Source of the DNA: GCA-003244245 sp963822695
GTDB taxonomy: Bacteria; Actinomycetota; Actinomycetes; Mycobacteriales; Pseudonocardiaceae
Length of the DNA: 64,000 nucleotides
Reading direction: 5' to 3'
Assembly: GCA_963822695.1 (NCBI GenBank)
Contig: CAWGJH010000024.1
Coordinates: 310,001-374,000, forward strand
A program made the position numbers and the translations under genes. This document shows positions 16,487 through 25,170 of the stretch, in pieces (position 1 is the stretch's first letter; every line of letters begins with the position of its first letter). The notes below the pieces were generated by a model. It ran no database searches. It saw nothing but the letters and a program-made list of their open reading frames with translations, and was not told where the DNA came from.

Positions 16487-18394
16487 TCAGTCCGTCCCTC
16501 CCGGGAACTCTTCAGCGGTGAAGTACTTCTTCAGCTCGTCAAGCTCGAAGAGGTCAATCAGGTCCGCGCGCATCGGAACCTGCTCCTTGTGTTCGACGCG
16601 AACGCTGACTTCGTCGCCGTCGGTGTGCTGCGTACATATCAGCAGGACGTGTCGCCAGTCAGGATCCATCACCGGGTAGTCGTCTCGGGTGTGCCCGCCC
16701 CGGCTTTCGGTGCGCTCCAGCGCCGCCCGTGTGACGCACTCGCTCACCGCGAGCATATTGCGCAGGTCCAGTGCGAGGTGCCAGCCGGGATTGAACTGAC
16801 GGTGACCCTCCACCACAACGTGCTGGGCTCGGCGACGCAGCTCGTCGAGTTTCTTGAGCGCGAGTTCCATCTCCCCTGCCTTGCGGATGATGCCGGCCAG
16901 GTCGTTCATGGTCTGCTGGAGCTCTTGCTGCAGCAAGTAAGGGTTCTCTACGCCCACGTTGTCAGTTCCCGTAGGGAAGGGGCTGACCGCCCGCTGCGCT
17001 GCGGCCGCCACGTCGACCTCGCGGACCGACGGCCGGAGCCCACCCAGGGAATCCACGTAGGTCGCCGCCCCGAGGCCGGCCCGGCGGCCGAAAACGAGCA
17101 GGTCGGACAGCGAATTACCGCCCAGTCGGTTGGAGCCGTGCATCCCGCCGGCAACCTCACCGGCCGCGAAGAGTCCGCGCACCGAGGCTGCCGCCGTGTC
17201 CGGATCGACCTCCACGCCGCCCATCACGTAATGGCAGGTGGGGCCGACCTCCATGGGCTCGGCCGTGATGTTAACGTCGGCCAGTTCCTTGAACTGGTGG
17301 TACATCGAGGGAAGCCGCTTCTTGATGACCTCAGCGGGAAGTCGGGTTGACACGTCGAGGAAGACCCCTCCATGCGGTGACCCGCGACCCGCTTTCACCT
17401 CGGAATTGATCGCACGCGCGACCTCGTCACGAGGCAGCAGCTCCGGCGGCCGGCGGTTGCTGTCCGGATCGTCGTACCAGCGGTCCGCTTCTTGCTCCGA
17501 AGTCGCATACTGGCCTTTGAAGACCTCGGGTATGTAGTCGAACATGAAGCGATTATTTTCGGAGTTGCGCAGCACCCCACCGTCGCCGCGGACCGACTCG
17601 GTGACCAGGATCCCCTTGACACTGGGCGGCCACACCATCCCAGTGGGATGGAACTGGACGAACTCCATGTTGATCAACGCCGCGCCGCAACGCAGCGCGA
17701 GCGCATGCCCGTCCCCAGTATACTCCCAAGAATTGCTGGTGACCTTGAAAGTCTTTCCGATGCCGCCAGTGGCCAAAACGACAGCAGGTGCATCGAACCG
17801 GATGAAGCAGCCCGTCTCCCGCCAGTAACCGAACACCCCGGACACCGCATCAGCATCTGTGAGCAGGTCCGTGATCGTGCATTCGGCGAAGATCTTGAGG
17901 TTAGCCTCATAGTCGCCGTGTTGGGCGAAATCTTCTTGCTGCAGCGAGACAATTTTCTGCTGCAGCGTGCGGATCAGTTCCAGACCTGTGCGATCACCCA
18001 CATGCGCCAGCCGCGGGTACTCGTGTCCCCCAAAGTTGCGCTGGCTGATCTTGCCGTCCTTGGTGCGGTCGAACAGTGCGCCGTAAGTCTCCAGCTCCCA
18101 TACCCGCTGCGGCGCTTCTTTCGCGTGCAGCTCGGCCATCCGCCAGTTGTTGAGAAACTTGCCCCCGCGCATGGTGTCGCGAAAATGGACCTGCCAGCTG
18201 TCCCGTGAGTTCACGTTGCCCATCGACGCCGCGATACCTCCCTCGGCCATCACGGTGTGGGCCTTACCGAACAAGGACTTGCAGACAATGGCGGTGCGTT
18301 TGCCCAGCTCACGTGCTTCGATCGCGGCACGCAGCCCGGCACCGCCCGCGCCGATCACCACGACGTCGTAGTCATGCCGCTCAATCTCGGTCAT
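16487..18394 (-). CDS. sdhA: Succinate dehydrogenase / fumarate reductase flavoprotein subunit
   Basis: The 635-residue catalytic subunit oxidises succinate to fumarate with covalently bound FAD. It has the dinucleotide motif GAGGAG at 15-20, the FAD-linking His at about 46 in AHTVMAEGGI, HPTGM and HYVMGGVEVD substrate-side motifs, and GSNRLGGNSLSDLLVFG near residue 420. It ends directly before sdhB and starts 36 bases after the sdhC stop, so the three genes form one operon. The start MTEIERHDYDVVVIG is the usual one for the family. Confidence 0.96.
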   Translation of the reverse strand: MTEIERHDYDVVVIGAGGAGLRAAIEARELGKRTAIVCKSLFGKAHTVMAEGGIAASMGNVNSRDSWQVHFRDTMRGGKFLNNWRMAELHAKEAPQRVWELETYGALFDRTKDGKISQRNFGGHEYPRLAHVGDRTGLELIRTLQQKIVSLQQEDFAQHGDYEANLKIFAECTITDLLTDADAVSGVFGYWRETGCFIRFDAPAVVLATGGIGKTFKVTSNSWEYTGDGHALALRCGAALINMEFVQFHPTGMVWPPSVKGILVTESVRGDGGVLRNSENNRFMFDYIPEVFKGQYATSEQEADRWYDDPDSNRRPPELLPRDEVARAINSEVKAGRGSPHGGVFLDVSTRLPAEVIKKRLPSMYHQFKELADVNITAEPMEVGPTCHYVMGGVEVDPDTAAASVRGLFAAGEVAGGMHGSNRLGGNSLSDLLVFGRRAGLGAATYVDSLGGLRPSVREVDVAAAAQRAVSPFPTGTDNVGVENPYLLQQELQQTMNDLAGIIRKAGEMELALKKLDELRRRAQHVVVEGHRQFNPGWHLALDLRNMLAVSECVTRAALERTESRGGHTRDDYPVMDPDWRHVLLICTQHTDGDEVSVRVEHKEQVPMRADLIDLFELDELKKYFTAEEFPGGTD

Positions 18395-18430
18395 AGGTAC
18401 CTGGTTCCCTCGTCACGTGAACAAGCGCGG

Positions 18431-19267
18431 TCAGTTAAACAGGCGCAGGTCGGCTATCCAGCCCGCGGAGACGGCCATGATGTAAAAGTCCGCGAACATC
18501 ACAGTGATCAGCGACGTCCACGCGAACTGCATGTGGCGACCGTTCAGCTTGGACAGCTGCGTCCAGAACCAGTACTGCATGGGATGCTTGGAGAAGTGCT
18601 TCAGCCGGCCTCCGAAAATGTGCCGGCACGCATGACAGGACAGTGAGTACAGCCACAGCATCGTGACATTGATCAGCAGGATCAGTGAGCCGAGACCCAC
18701 TCCGAAGCCACCGTCGGCGGGGAAGAACGCCGACACCGCGTCATAGGTATTGATCAGCAACAACGCGCTGGCGAGGTAGAAAAAATACCGATGCAGGTTC
18801 TGTAGAACCAGCGGGAGACGGGTTTCCCCGGTGTATTTCTTCGCTGGCTCAGTCACCGCGCATCCGGGCGGCGACAGGAGAAATGATCGGTAGCCGGCTT
18901 TGCGGTAGTAGTAGCAGCTTGCTCGAAATCCGGCGAGAATCGGGAAAATCAGGATCGGCAGTGGCAGCGCCAGTGGAAACGCCGGAAGTGGGGTACCGAA
19001 ATGTGACGAGCCCGGCGCGCACGACACACTCAAGCACGGCGAGTACAACGGGGTGAGGTAGTGATATTCACCGACCCAGTAGTCATTCCGCATGAACAGC
19101 CGGACCGTCGTGTAGACGATGAAGGTCCCCAGCACGATGGCAGTCACCAAGGGCGACACCCACCAGCGGTCGGTGCGCAAGGTCCGGGCGGAGGTTGCCG
19201 CCCGAGCGGACTGTGTCCGACCGGGTTGGCCGACCCCGGATGGCGGGGACGATGAGGTGGTGGTCAT
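18431..19267 (-). CDS. sdhC: Succinate dehydrogenase membrane anchor (Sdh1-type cytochrome b subunit)
   Basis: This 278-residue polytopic protein has about five membrane segments. His residues at ends of helices (NLHRYFF, SCHACRHIFGG, GRHMQF) are candidates for haem or quinone sites. It matches the large single anchor of the Rv0249c type rather than the separate SdhC and SdhD of the classical enzyme. It is first in the minus-strand sdhCAB operon and divergent from the LysR gene, with 179 bases between them. The first 35 residues are Ser/Thr/Gly-rich and a shorter start cannot be excluded. Confidence 0.88.
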   Translation of the reverse strand: MTTTSSSPPSGVGQPGRTQSARAATSARTLRTDRWWVSPLVTAIVLGTFIVYTTVRLFMRNDYWVGEYHYLTPLYSPCLSVSCAPGSSHFGTPLPAFPLALPLPILIFPILAGFRASCYYYRKAGYRSFLLSPPGCAVTEPAKKYTGETRLPLVLQNLHRYFFYLASALLLINTYDAVSAFFPADGGFGVGLGSLILLINVTMLWLYSLSCHACRHIFGGRLKHFSKHPMQYWFWTQLSKLNGRHMQFAWTSLITVMFADFYIMAVSAGWIADLRLFN

Positions 19268-19424
19268 GACGTCGATTCAGGTCGGGGCCACAGGCCAGCG
19301 GGGTCGGTTCGGCTTGCGGTGGCAGCCGCAGCCGGCACCATCGCCACGGGTCGGCGGCCCGGGCGGCGATAACTGACAGTAAGCCGAGCCTGTGGCACAC
19401 GTCAAAGATATGGTGACGCTCGTC

Positions 19425-19447
19425 TCGATAGCAATAAGCTATCGAGG
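19425..19447. promoter_or_regulatory. LysR-type operator abutting the LysR start codon
   Basis: A perfect inverted repeat with 9-base arms, CTCGATAGC (19425-19433) and GCTATCGAG (19439-19447), encloses aataa. It contains the T-N11-A pattern of LysR-type sites (T 19430, A 19442). Its last base is the first base of the GTG start, so it probably mediates autoregulation, and it may also control the divergent sdh operon about 160 bases away. No ribosome site is visible, so translation may be leaderless. Confidence 0.65.
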
Positions 19448-20478
19448 TGCAGCTACAGCAATTGGTGTACTTTCTGGCCGTCGCTCGGACCCACCACTTC
19501 ACCAGGGCAGCCGAGCTCACGCACGTCGCCCAGCCGTCGCTGAGCAAGCAGATCCATTGCCTGGAGCGCGAACTGGGCAGCGAGCTGTTCCATCGAGCCC
19601 GGGGCAACGTGACGCTCACGCCAGCTGGGGAGGTGCTCGTCCCCTTCGCCAAGCGGATCCTGGCCGATGTCGAGACCGCCCGCTTGCAGGTGCACGAGCT
19701 GGCCGAGCTTCGCCAGGGCAGGCTACGGCTGGGTGCCACCCCCAGCCTCTGCACCGGGCCGCTGGCCCACGCACTCGCCAGCTTTCGCGTCCGCTACCCA
19801 GGTATCCAACTCGTCATCGACGAAAGTGGGTCACGGGACCTGGTACGGCAGCTCGCGGAAGGAGCCATCGATCTGGCGATGATCACCTCGCCGGTGCACC
19901 GAGGGGATCCCACCCTGGACACCGTCCCGATCCTTCGCGAGCAGCTCACCGTCGCCGTGCCGCGCACCATGGACCTCGGCCTTGACTCGTTTCGGATCGA
20001 GGACCTCCGGGGCCGCCCGCTGGTGATGTTCAGGGAGGGCTACGACCTCAGATCAATGACCCTCACAGCCTGTCAGCGAGCTGGGTTTCAGCCACAGTTC
20101 GCCATCGAGGGAGGCGAGATGGACGCGGTACTCAGCTTCGTCGAAGCCGGCCTCGGGATCGCCGTGGTTCCCAGCATGGTTCTCCAGGGCCGCCCCCAGC
20201 TTCGTGGGGTGCCGTTCGTGCCTCCCATTCCGATCCGGACGATCGCGCTTGCCCACCGCACCGACGTGCATCCAACCCGGGCCGCTGAGGAGTTCCGCGC
20301 CACGTTGTTGCAGCTGTTCAGCGGCGCGCATGCCCAAGGCAACCTCCCCGCCGGCGTCGAATTCATCGCCCCCGGCGGAGCACCCAGCGCTCACTCAGGG
20401 CTCGGCTCGACCTCGGTGGGCCAGTCGCCCGAGCCGAGCTCGTCGCGCACCACGCGCCACGCCAGCCCCTCGGAGTAA
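19447..20478 (+). CDS. LysR-family transcriptional regulator
   Basis: The 343-residue protein has an N-terminal winged HTH (about 1-60: QLQQLVYFLAVARTHHFTRA, then QPSLSKQIHCLERELG) and a periplasmic-binding-like effector domain (about 90-295). The start is GTG 19447, matching the family N-terminus. The last roughly 40 residues, from about GVEFIAPGG onward, are not LysR-like: the frame runs 88 bases into the convergent recX gene, so the original stop seems lost or the tail is acquired. It is divergent from sdhCAB and a candidate regulator of it. The effector is unknown. Confidence 0.92.
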   Translation: MQLQQLVYFLAVARTHHFTRAAELTHVAQPSLSKQIHCLERELGSELFHRARGNVTLTPAGEVLVPFAKRILADVETARLQVHELAELRQGRLRLGATPSLCTGPLAHALASFRVRYPGIQLVIDESGSRDLVRQLAEGAIDLAMITSPVHRGDPTLDTVPILREQLTVAVPRTMDLGLDSFRIEDLRGRPLVMFREGYDLRSMTLTACQRAGFQPQFAIEGGEMDAVLSFVEAGLGIAVVPSMVLQGRPQLRGVPFVPPIPIRTIALAHRTDVHPTRAAEEFRATLLQLFSGAHAQGNLPAGVEFIAPGGAPSAHSGLGSTSVGQSPEPSSSRTTRHASPSE

Positions 20479-20891
20479 CCCCTGCGGGCCAGCATCCCGC
20501 CCAACTTGCGGGCCAGCGTGCTTACGTCCCGCGCACTGCTGGCGCGTAGCTTGCGCCGGACCAGTTCACGGGCACGCTGCTCCTCATCCTCGGACCGTAC
20601 CGTCGCCACGGCCTCGCGGACGATCTCATCTGACACTCCCCGGCGCCGGAGCCCGGTACTCAGCGCTCTCCTGCCCAGGCCGCGGTGGCGGTGCCCGGAG
20701 TGCACCGCCGACTCGGCGAAGGCGGCGTCATCCACCAGGCCCACCTCGCCCAGGCGGTCGAGCACTGGCTCGCCGACCTCGTCGGGAATCCCGCGCCTGC
20801 GCAATGCATCGGCCAACTCAGCCCGGCTGCGCGGCCGCGCGGTGAGCAACCGCAGGCAAATTCCCTGCGCGTCGGTACGGGTCGGGGGCAT
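20391..20891 (-). CDS. recX: Regulatory protein RecX
   Basis: This 166-residue all-helical protein restrains RecA filaments. Typical RecX features are the repeated three-helix modules with RSRAELADALRRRGIP, VGLVDDAAFAESAV and LRRRGVSDEIVREAV. Its ATG overlaps the recA stop in an ATGA arrangement, so the two are translationally coupled and share the SOS promoter. The 3' end overlaps the convergent LysR gene by 88 bases. Confidence 0.92.
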   Translation of the reverse strand: MPPTRTDAQGICLRLLTARPRSRAELADALRRRGIPDEVGEPVLDRLGEVGLVDDAAFAESAVHSGHRHRGLGRRALSTGLRRRGVSDEIVREAVATVRSEDEEQRARELVRRKLRASSARDVSTLARKLGGMLARRGYSEGLAWRVVRDELGSGDWPTEVEPSPE

Positions 20892-21931
20892 CAGAAGTCC
20901 ACCGGGGCCGGCACGGTCTGGTCATCGTCGAGCTTCGCCCCGATGCCGAGTTTGTCCTTGATCCGCTTCTCGATCTCGGCAGCGACGTCGGGGTTGTCGC
21001 CCAGGAACTTACGGGCGTTCTCCTTGCCCTGACCGATCTGGTCACCCTCATAGGTGTACCAGGAACCCGACTTGCGGATGACGCCCTGCTCCACACCCAG
21101 GTCGATAAGCGAGCCCTCCTTACTGATCCCATGACCGTAAAGGATATCGAATTCTGCTTGCTTGAATGGCGGGGCGCACTTGTTCTTCACCACCTTGACG
21201 CGAGTCCGGTTGCCTACTGCATCCGCGCCGTCCTTGAGCGTCTCAATCCGGCGGATATCCAGCCGTACCGAGGCGTAGAACTTCAGCGCCTTGCCGCCAG
21301 TCGTGGTCTCCGGGGAGCCGAAGAAAACCCCGACCTTCTCTCGGAGCTGGTTGATGAAGATCGCGGTAGTGCCCGAATTACTCAGCGCACCAGTGATCTT
21401 TCGCAGCGCCTGGCTCATCAGCCGGGCCTGCAGGCCGACGTGCGCGTCGCCCATCTCGCCCTCGATCTCCGCCCGCGGCACCAGGGCCGCCACCGAGTCG
21501 ATGACCACGACGTCCAGCGCACCGGAGCGGATCAGCATATCTGTGATCTCCAGTGCTTGTTCCCCGGTGTCGGGCTGGGAGACCAGCAGGGAATCGGTGT
21601 CCACTCCGAGCGCCTTCGCGTAGTCGGGATCCAGCGCGTGCTCAGCGTCGATGAACGCGGCGATTCCGCCAGCACGCTGGGCGTTAGCCACTGCGTGCAG
21701 CGCGACCGTCGTTTTTCCGGAGGACTCCGGGCCGTACACCTCCACGACCCGGCCACGAGGCAGGCCGCCGATGCCCAGCGCCACGTCCAACGCGATGGAG
21801 CCGGTGGGGATCACCTCGATAGGCGCGCGGCCCTCCTCTCCGAGGCGCATGACCGAGCCCTTGCCGTGCTGTTTATCGATCTGGGCCAAGGCGATCTCAA
21901 GCGCCTTGGCCCGGTCCAGTGCTGGTGCCAT
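20891..21931 (-). CDS. recA: Recombinase RecA
   Basis: This 346-residue ATP-dependent recombinase drives strand exchange and LexA self-cleavage. The Walker A motif GPESSGKTT lies at 67-75, VVVIDSVAALVP supplies the Walker B strand, NQLREKVGVFFGSPETTTGG holds loop L2, and the C-terminal domain ends in an acidic DDDQTVPAPVDF. ATG 21931 is chosen because MAPALDRAKALEIAL is the family start; the open frame extends 27 codons further without conservation. No intein is present. An SOS box lies about 125 bases upstream, and recX is coupled downstream. Confidence 0.98.
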   Translation of the reverse strand: MAPALDRAKALEIALAQIDKQHGKGSVMRLGEEGRAPIEVIPTGSIALDVALGIGGLPRGRVVEVYGPESSGKTTVALHAVANAQRAGGIAAFIDAEHALDPDYAKALGVDTDSLLVSQPDTGEQALEITDMLIRSGALDVVVIDSVAALVPRAEIEGEMGDAHVGLQARLMSQALRKITGALSNSGTTAIFINQLREKVGVFFGSPETTTGGKALKFYASVRLDIRRIETLKDGADAVGNRTRVKVVKNKCAPPFKQAEFDILYGHGISKEGSLIDLGVEQGVIRKSGSWYTYEGDQIGQGKENARKFLGDNPDVAAEIEKRIKDKLGIGAKLDDDQTVPAPVDF

Positions 21932-22055
21932 CTGACGGTCCACCTCGCTAATCGGTTCTTCTGGGTCGGGGCCGACGCTAAGCGGTAGGACCGACACTTC
22001 GCGGCGACACACACCGGATCTGTGGACAGGGGTCCGGCTGTGGATAACATCCTAG

Positions 22056-22071
22056 GCGAACACGTGTTCGA
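22056..22071 (-). promoter_or_regulatory. LexA SOS box of recA
   Basis: CGAAC-ACGT-GTTCG is a palindrome that reads TCGAACACGTGTTCGC on the minus strand, one mismatch from the actinobacterial SOS consensus TCGAAC-N4-GTTCGA. It lies between the DUF3046 gene and recA, about 125 bases before the recA ATG, so recA-recX should be damage-inducible. Confidence 0.85.
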
Positions 22072-22141
22072 CGTCAGAAGCGACACGCCGGGGTGGGCAA
22101 GCATCACAAGCGGACACGCTGGCAAGGACGCGTCCACGTGC

Positions 22142-22336
22142 TCAGCGCCGCTCTTCGGGTACGTCGAATGTGGCGCATACCACGGCCCAGACCCGCTTGG
22201 TGTCAACGCCCGCCTCCAGCGCCCCGTTCACCGTCCGACCACCGAGCTCGGCGAAGACGTGGTCATGGGTCAACGCGGCCGCTCTGACCGGGCCAAATTC
22301 CTCGTCCATCCGCTGCCGGAGGTGGGTTATCCGCAT
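22142..22336 (-). CDS. DUF3046 family protein
   Basis: A 64-residue small protein, MRITHLRQRMDEEFG followed by HDHVFAELGGRTVNGALE, matching DUF3046, a family found next to recA in actinobacteria. It has no membrane segment or cysteine motif, and its function is unknown. GGAGG lies immediately before the ATG, closer than usual. It is upstream of recA on the same strand but separated by the SOS box, so co-transcription would be partial. Confidence 0.85.
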   Translation of the reverse strand: MRITHLRQRMDEEFGPVRAAALTHDHVFAELGGRTVNGALEAGVDTKRVWAVVCATFDVPEERR

Positions 22337-22396
22337 TCCTCCAGGTTAGGTGCACATCCCCGGCTATCGTGATGGGGTGCTCGCCCAGGACGCTGC

Positions 22397-23929
22397 TTAG
22401 CGCTCCAGCGGCGCGGCGCGAATCTGATGCCCCGCCGCGGTGAGGCAGCGACCCGTGGCGAGATCGAAGCGCCAGCCGTGCAGGGCGCAAGTGAGGATCC
22501 CGTCGGAGACGCTGCCGAACTTCGCCAGGTCGGCGCGCAGGTGCGGGCAGCGACGTTGCACTCGCCAGCCGTCCAGGTTGATCTCCACCCCGTCATCGTT
22601 GCGCTCGTCGTACCAGTTCTCGACGTAGTCGATGCGCTCCTGCGACAGGCATTTGAAGAAGACGTAGACGAACTCGTTGTACTGACCGACCCGGCTGGCC
22701 CGAAACCGCAGGGACAGAAACAGGCTGTTCGACCAGTCGACCTCGCGGCGGGCCAGGTTGGTGGCGACCAGATCCGCGGATGTGGACAGCCGGTAGCGGC
22801 AGTGTTCGCCAGCGAACTCGCGCACCTCGCGCGCAGTGAAGTCAATCACCAGTGAGCGCTCACCGACGTCTAAGCGGACGGGGCCACCGACTCCGGTACA
22901 GATGTTCTCGGCCCGCTTGAGCAACGGCTCCCACCACCCTTTGAGCTGCTCGAGCAGGTCAGCGGGGACCGGCGCCCGGCCGGCTCGCTCCCGCGCCAGA
23001 GCGGGCTGCGCGCGGGCTTGATAGTCACGCAGGTAGGCGGTCTTCGCGCCGAAGATGTACTCGATCTCATCGGTCGAGTGCCGGTGGGTGAGCTCGCAGC
23101 GCGTGCCGTCCAACTCGGCGACGCTTCCCGGCAACAGCAGGTGTGCCGATACTCCAGGCCGCACCGAGGCCAGTTCGGCGAGGAACTCCCTCTGGTCGGT
23201 GAAGATGCCGTCCCCGGCGCGGCCGACGCCGTTGACCTCGAAGAGCTCCTCGTCGAGGAAGCAGGGTGGGCCTGCGGTCGGGAACACGTGCGCGGCGCCC
23301 ACGGCGTCGATATAGCGCAGCGCCCGGTCGGTCTGCCCGGCCCGCTTGCGGCGAGCGAACTCCTGGCGCGCACCCGCGGGCAGGTCGTAGACCATCGGCC
23401 ACCAGATCGCGCCGGAGAACTGGGTGAAATACCCATGCACCTCGCCGAAGTCCCGGAGCTGCTCGATGTCCAGCGGGTGGGCGTCGTTCTGGTTGAGGAT
23501 CACGGTCTGGCCGTCATCCAGGGACAGCGCCGAGTCACCGATCGGCCCATCGCTGGGCCCAGTCAGTGACGTGATCATGATGCGCAACCCGTCGCGCGCC
23601 ACCGGGACACCTGATGCCGTGCGCAGGAAGGTCCGGAACCCGAGACAAGCGAGTTCGCGCTCCAACTCGTCGGTGGGGTAGTCCGGGAGCAGCACCGTGG
23701 TGTCATTGCGCACGTGGCGGCGCAGCAGTTCAGCGTCACAGTGGTCCCGGTGCAGGTGCGAGATGTAGAGATAGTCGGCCCGCCCGAGGGCGTCCCAGTC
23801 CAGGTCACTGTTGTCCGGGAAGGGGAACCACGAGCCGAAAAAAGCCGGATTCACCCACGGGTCACAGAGCACACTGCCGGCGGCCGTCTCGATGAACAAC
23901 CCGGCATGCCCGATTCCGGTGACCCGCAT
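22397..23929 (-). CDS. Metallo-beta-lactamase-fold hydrolase fused to a Rieske domain
   Basis: This 510-residue protein resembles CMP-N-acetylneuraminate hydroxylase-like proteins, but with the domains reversed. The N-terminal MBL fold (about 1-260) opens MRVTGIGHAGLFIETAAGS and has SHLHRDHCD (HxHxDH metal motif). The C-terminal Rieske [2Fe-2S] domain (about 415-500) has RCPHLRADL and LTCALHGWRFD, the Cys-x-His ... Cys-x2-His pattern. ATG 23929 follows GGAGAGGGAGAG; the long upstream extension is not conserved. It is divergent from the valine dehydrogenase gene by 144 bases. The substrate is unknown; an oxygenase or lactonase-like role is inferred. Confidence 0.85.
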   Translation of the reverse strand: MRVTGIGHAGLFIETAAGSVLCDPWVNPAFFGSWFPFPDNSDLDWDALGRADYLYISHLHRDHCDAELLRRHVRNDTTVLLPDYPTDELERELACLGFRTFLRTASGVPVARDGLRIMITSLTGPSDGPIGDSALSLDDGQTVILNQNDAHPLDIEQLRDFGEVHGYFTQFSGAIWWPMVYDLPAGARQEFARRKRAGQTDRALRYIDAVGAAHVFPTAGPPCFLDEELFEVNGVGRAGDGIFTDQREFLAELASVRPGVSAHLLLPGSVAELDGTRCELTHRHSTDEIEYIFGAKTAYLRDYQARAQPALARERAGRAPVPADLLEQLKGWWEPLLKRAENICTGVGGPVRLDVGERSLVIDFTAREVREFAGEHCRYRLSTSADLVATNLARREVDWSNSLFLSLRFRASRVGQYNEFVYVFFKCLSQERIDYVENWYDERNDDGVEINLDGWRVQRRCPHLRADLAKFGSVSDGILTCALHGWRFDLATGRCLTAAGHQIRAAPLER

Positions 23930-24073
23930 GCTCTCTCCCTCTCCACTCCTCGTCTGATCAGTACCCGCCAGATGGTGCCATCTGCTGTCCGTGCCTGAGG
24001 CGACCGGCGCGGGCATACGCTGCACAGCAGCACGCGCCACCAGCGTGCCACCGAGTGGGAGGGGGCCACCACC

Positions 24074-25162
24074 GTGATCGACGTATTCCGATCCGGCGAC
24101 CACGAGCAGGTCGTATTCTGCCGCGACGAGCCCTCGGGGCTCCGCGCCATCATCGCCATCCACTCCACCGCGCTGGGGCCCGCGCTCGGCGGCACCCGCT
24201 TTCATCCATACGCCAGCGAGGAGGATGCTCTTGCCGACGTACTGCACCTGTCCCGCGCGATGTCCTACAAGAACGCGCTCGCTGGGCTGGACCACGGCGG
24301 TGGTAAGGCCGTCATTCTTGGCGACCCAACCCGGGACAAGACCGAGGCGCTGCTACGGGCTTACGGGCGCTTCGTGCAGTCGTTGGGCGGGCGCTACATC
24401 ACCGCCTGCGACGTCGGCACCTACGTCGAGGACATGGATACCGTCGCCAGGGAGTCAGAGTTCGTCACCGGACGCTCGTTGGCCCACGGTGGCGCCGGCG
24501 ACTCCTCGATCCTGACTGCCTTCGGAGTCTTCCAAGGCATGCGCGCGGCCGCCGAACAAGTCTGGGGTGCGCCCACCCTGTACGGGCGTCAGGTGGGCAT
24601 CGCCGGCGTCGGCAAGGTCGGGAGACACCTCGTTGATCACCTGCTCGCCGACGGCGCAGAGGTGATCGTGGCCGACGTCAGTGAACGGGCTATCGAGCGG
24701 GTCCGCGCCGCGCATCCCGAGGTGGTGGTGGCGCCGAACACCGAAGCGCTCGTACGCGAGCCACTCGACGTGTACGCCCCCTGCGCGCTTGGCTCGGCGC
24801 TGGACGATCTCACGGTGACGGCGCTGCGCGCCAAGGCCATCTGTGGTGGCGCGAACAACCAGTTGGAGCACCCCGGCGTGGAAAAGCTTCTCGACGAACG
24901 AGGCATCCTCTACGCACCCGACTATGTGGTGAACTCCGGTGGAGTCATTCAGGTGGCCGACGAGATCGAGGGCTTCGACTTCCAGCGGGCCAAAGCCCGG
25001 GTCACCAAGATCTTCGATACCACTCGGGAAATCTTCGAACTGGCCGAACGGGACGGCGTGCCGCCTGCCGTAGCCGCCGACCACCTCGCCGAGCGACGGA
25101 TCACCGACGTAGGCCGCCTGCGCACAATCCTCGTCGACGGGCGTGCCGCGCTGCGGAGATAG
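24074..25162 (+). CDS. vdh: Valine/leucine dehydrogenase (Glu/Leu/Phe/Val dehydrogenase family)
   Basis: This 362-residue NAD-dependent enzyme oxidatively deaminates branched-chain amino acids. The N-terminal domain has ALGPALGGTRFHPY and MSYKNALAGLDHGGGKAV, with the catalytic Lys and the GGGK loop. The C-terminal Rossmann domain has GIAGVGKVGRHLVDHL, and GGANNQLEH and NSGGVIQVADE follow. Length and motifs fit streptomycete Vdh; leucine dehydrogenase activity cannot be separated by eye. The start is GTG 24074 after GGGAGGGGG. The lhr gene begins 8 bases after its stop. Confidence 0.9.
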   Translation: MIDVFRSGDHEQVVFCRDEPSGLRAIIAIHSTALGPALGGTRFHPYASEEDALADVLHLSRAMSYKNALAGLDHGGGKAVILGDPTRDKTEALLRAYGRFVQSLGGRYITACDVGTYVEDMDTVARESEFVTGRSLAHGGAGDSSILTAFGVFQGMRAAAEQVWGAPTLYGRQVGIAGVGKVGRHLVDHLLADGAEVIVADVSERAIERVRAAHPEVVVAPNTEALVREPLDVYAPCALGSALDDLTVTALRAKAICGGANNQLEHPGVEKLLDERGILYAPDYVVNSGGVIQVADEIEGFDFQRAKARVTKIFDTTREIFELAERDGVPPAVAADHLAERRITDVGRLRTILVDGRAALRR

Positions 25163-25170
25163 GACAGGCC

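Noticed and set aside
23930..24295. 120-residue N-terminal extension of the MBL-Rieske protein
   Set aside because: It is antisense to the valine dehydrogenase start and has no conserved sequence; GGAGAGGGAG before 23929 fixes the start.
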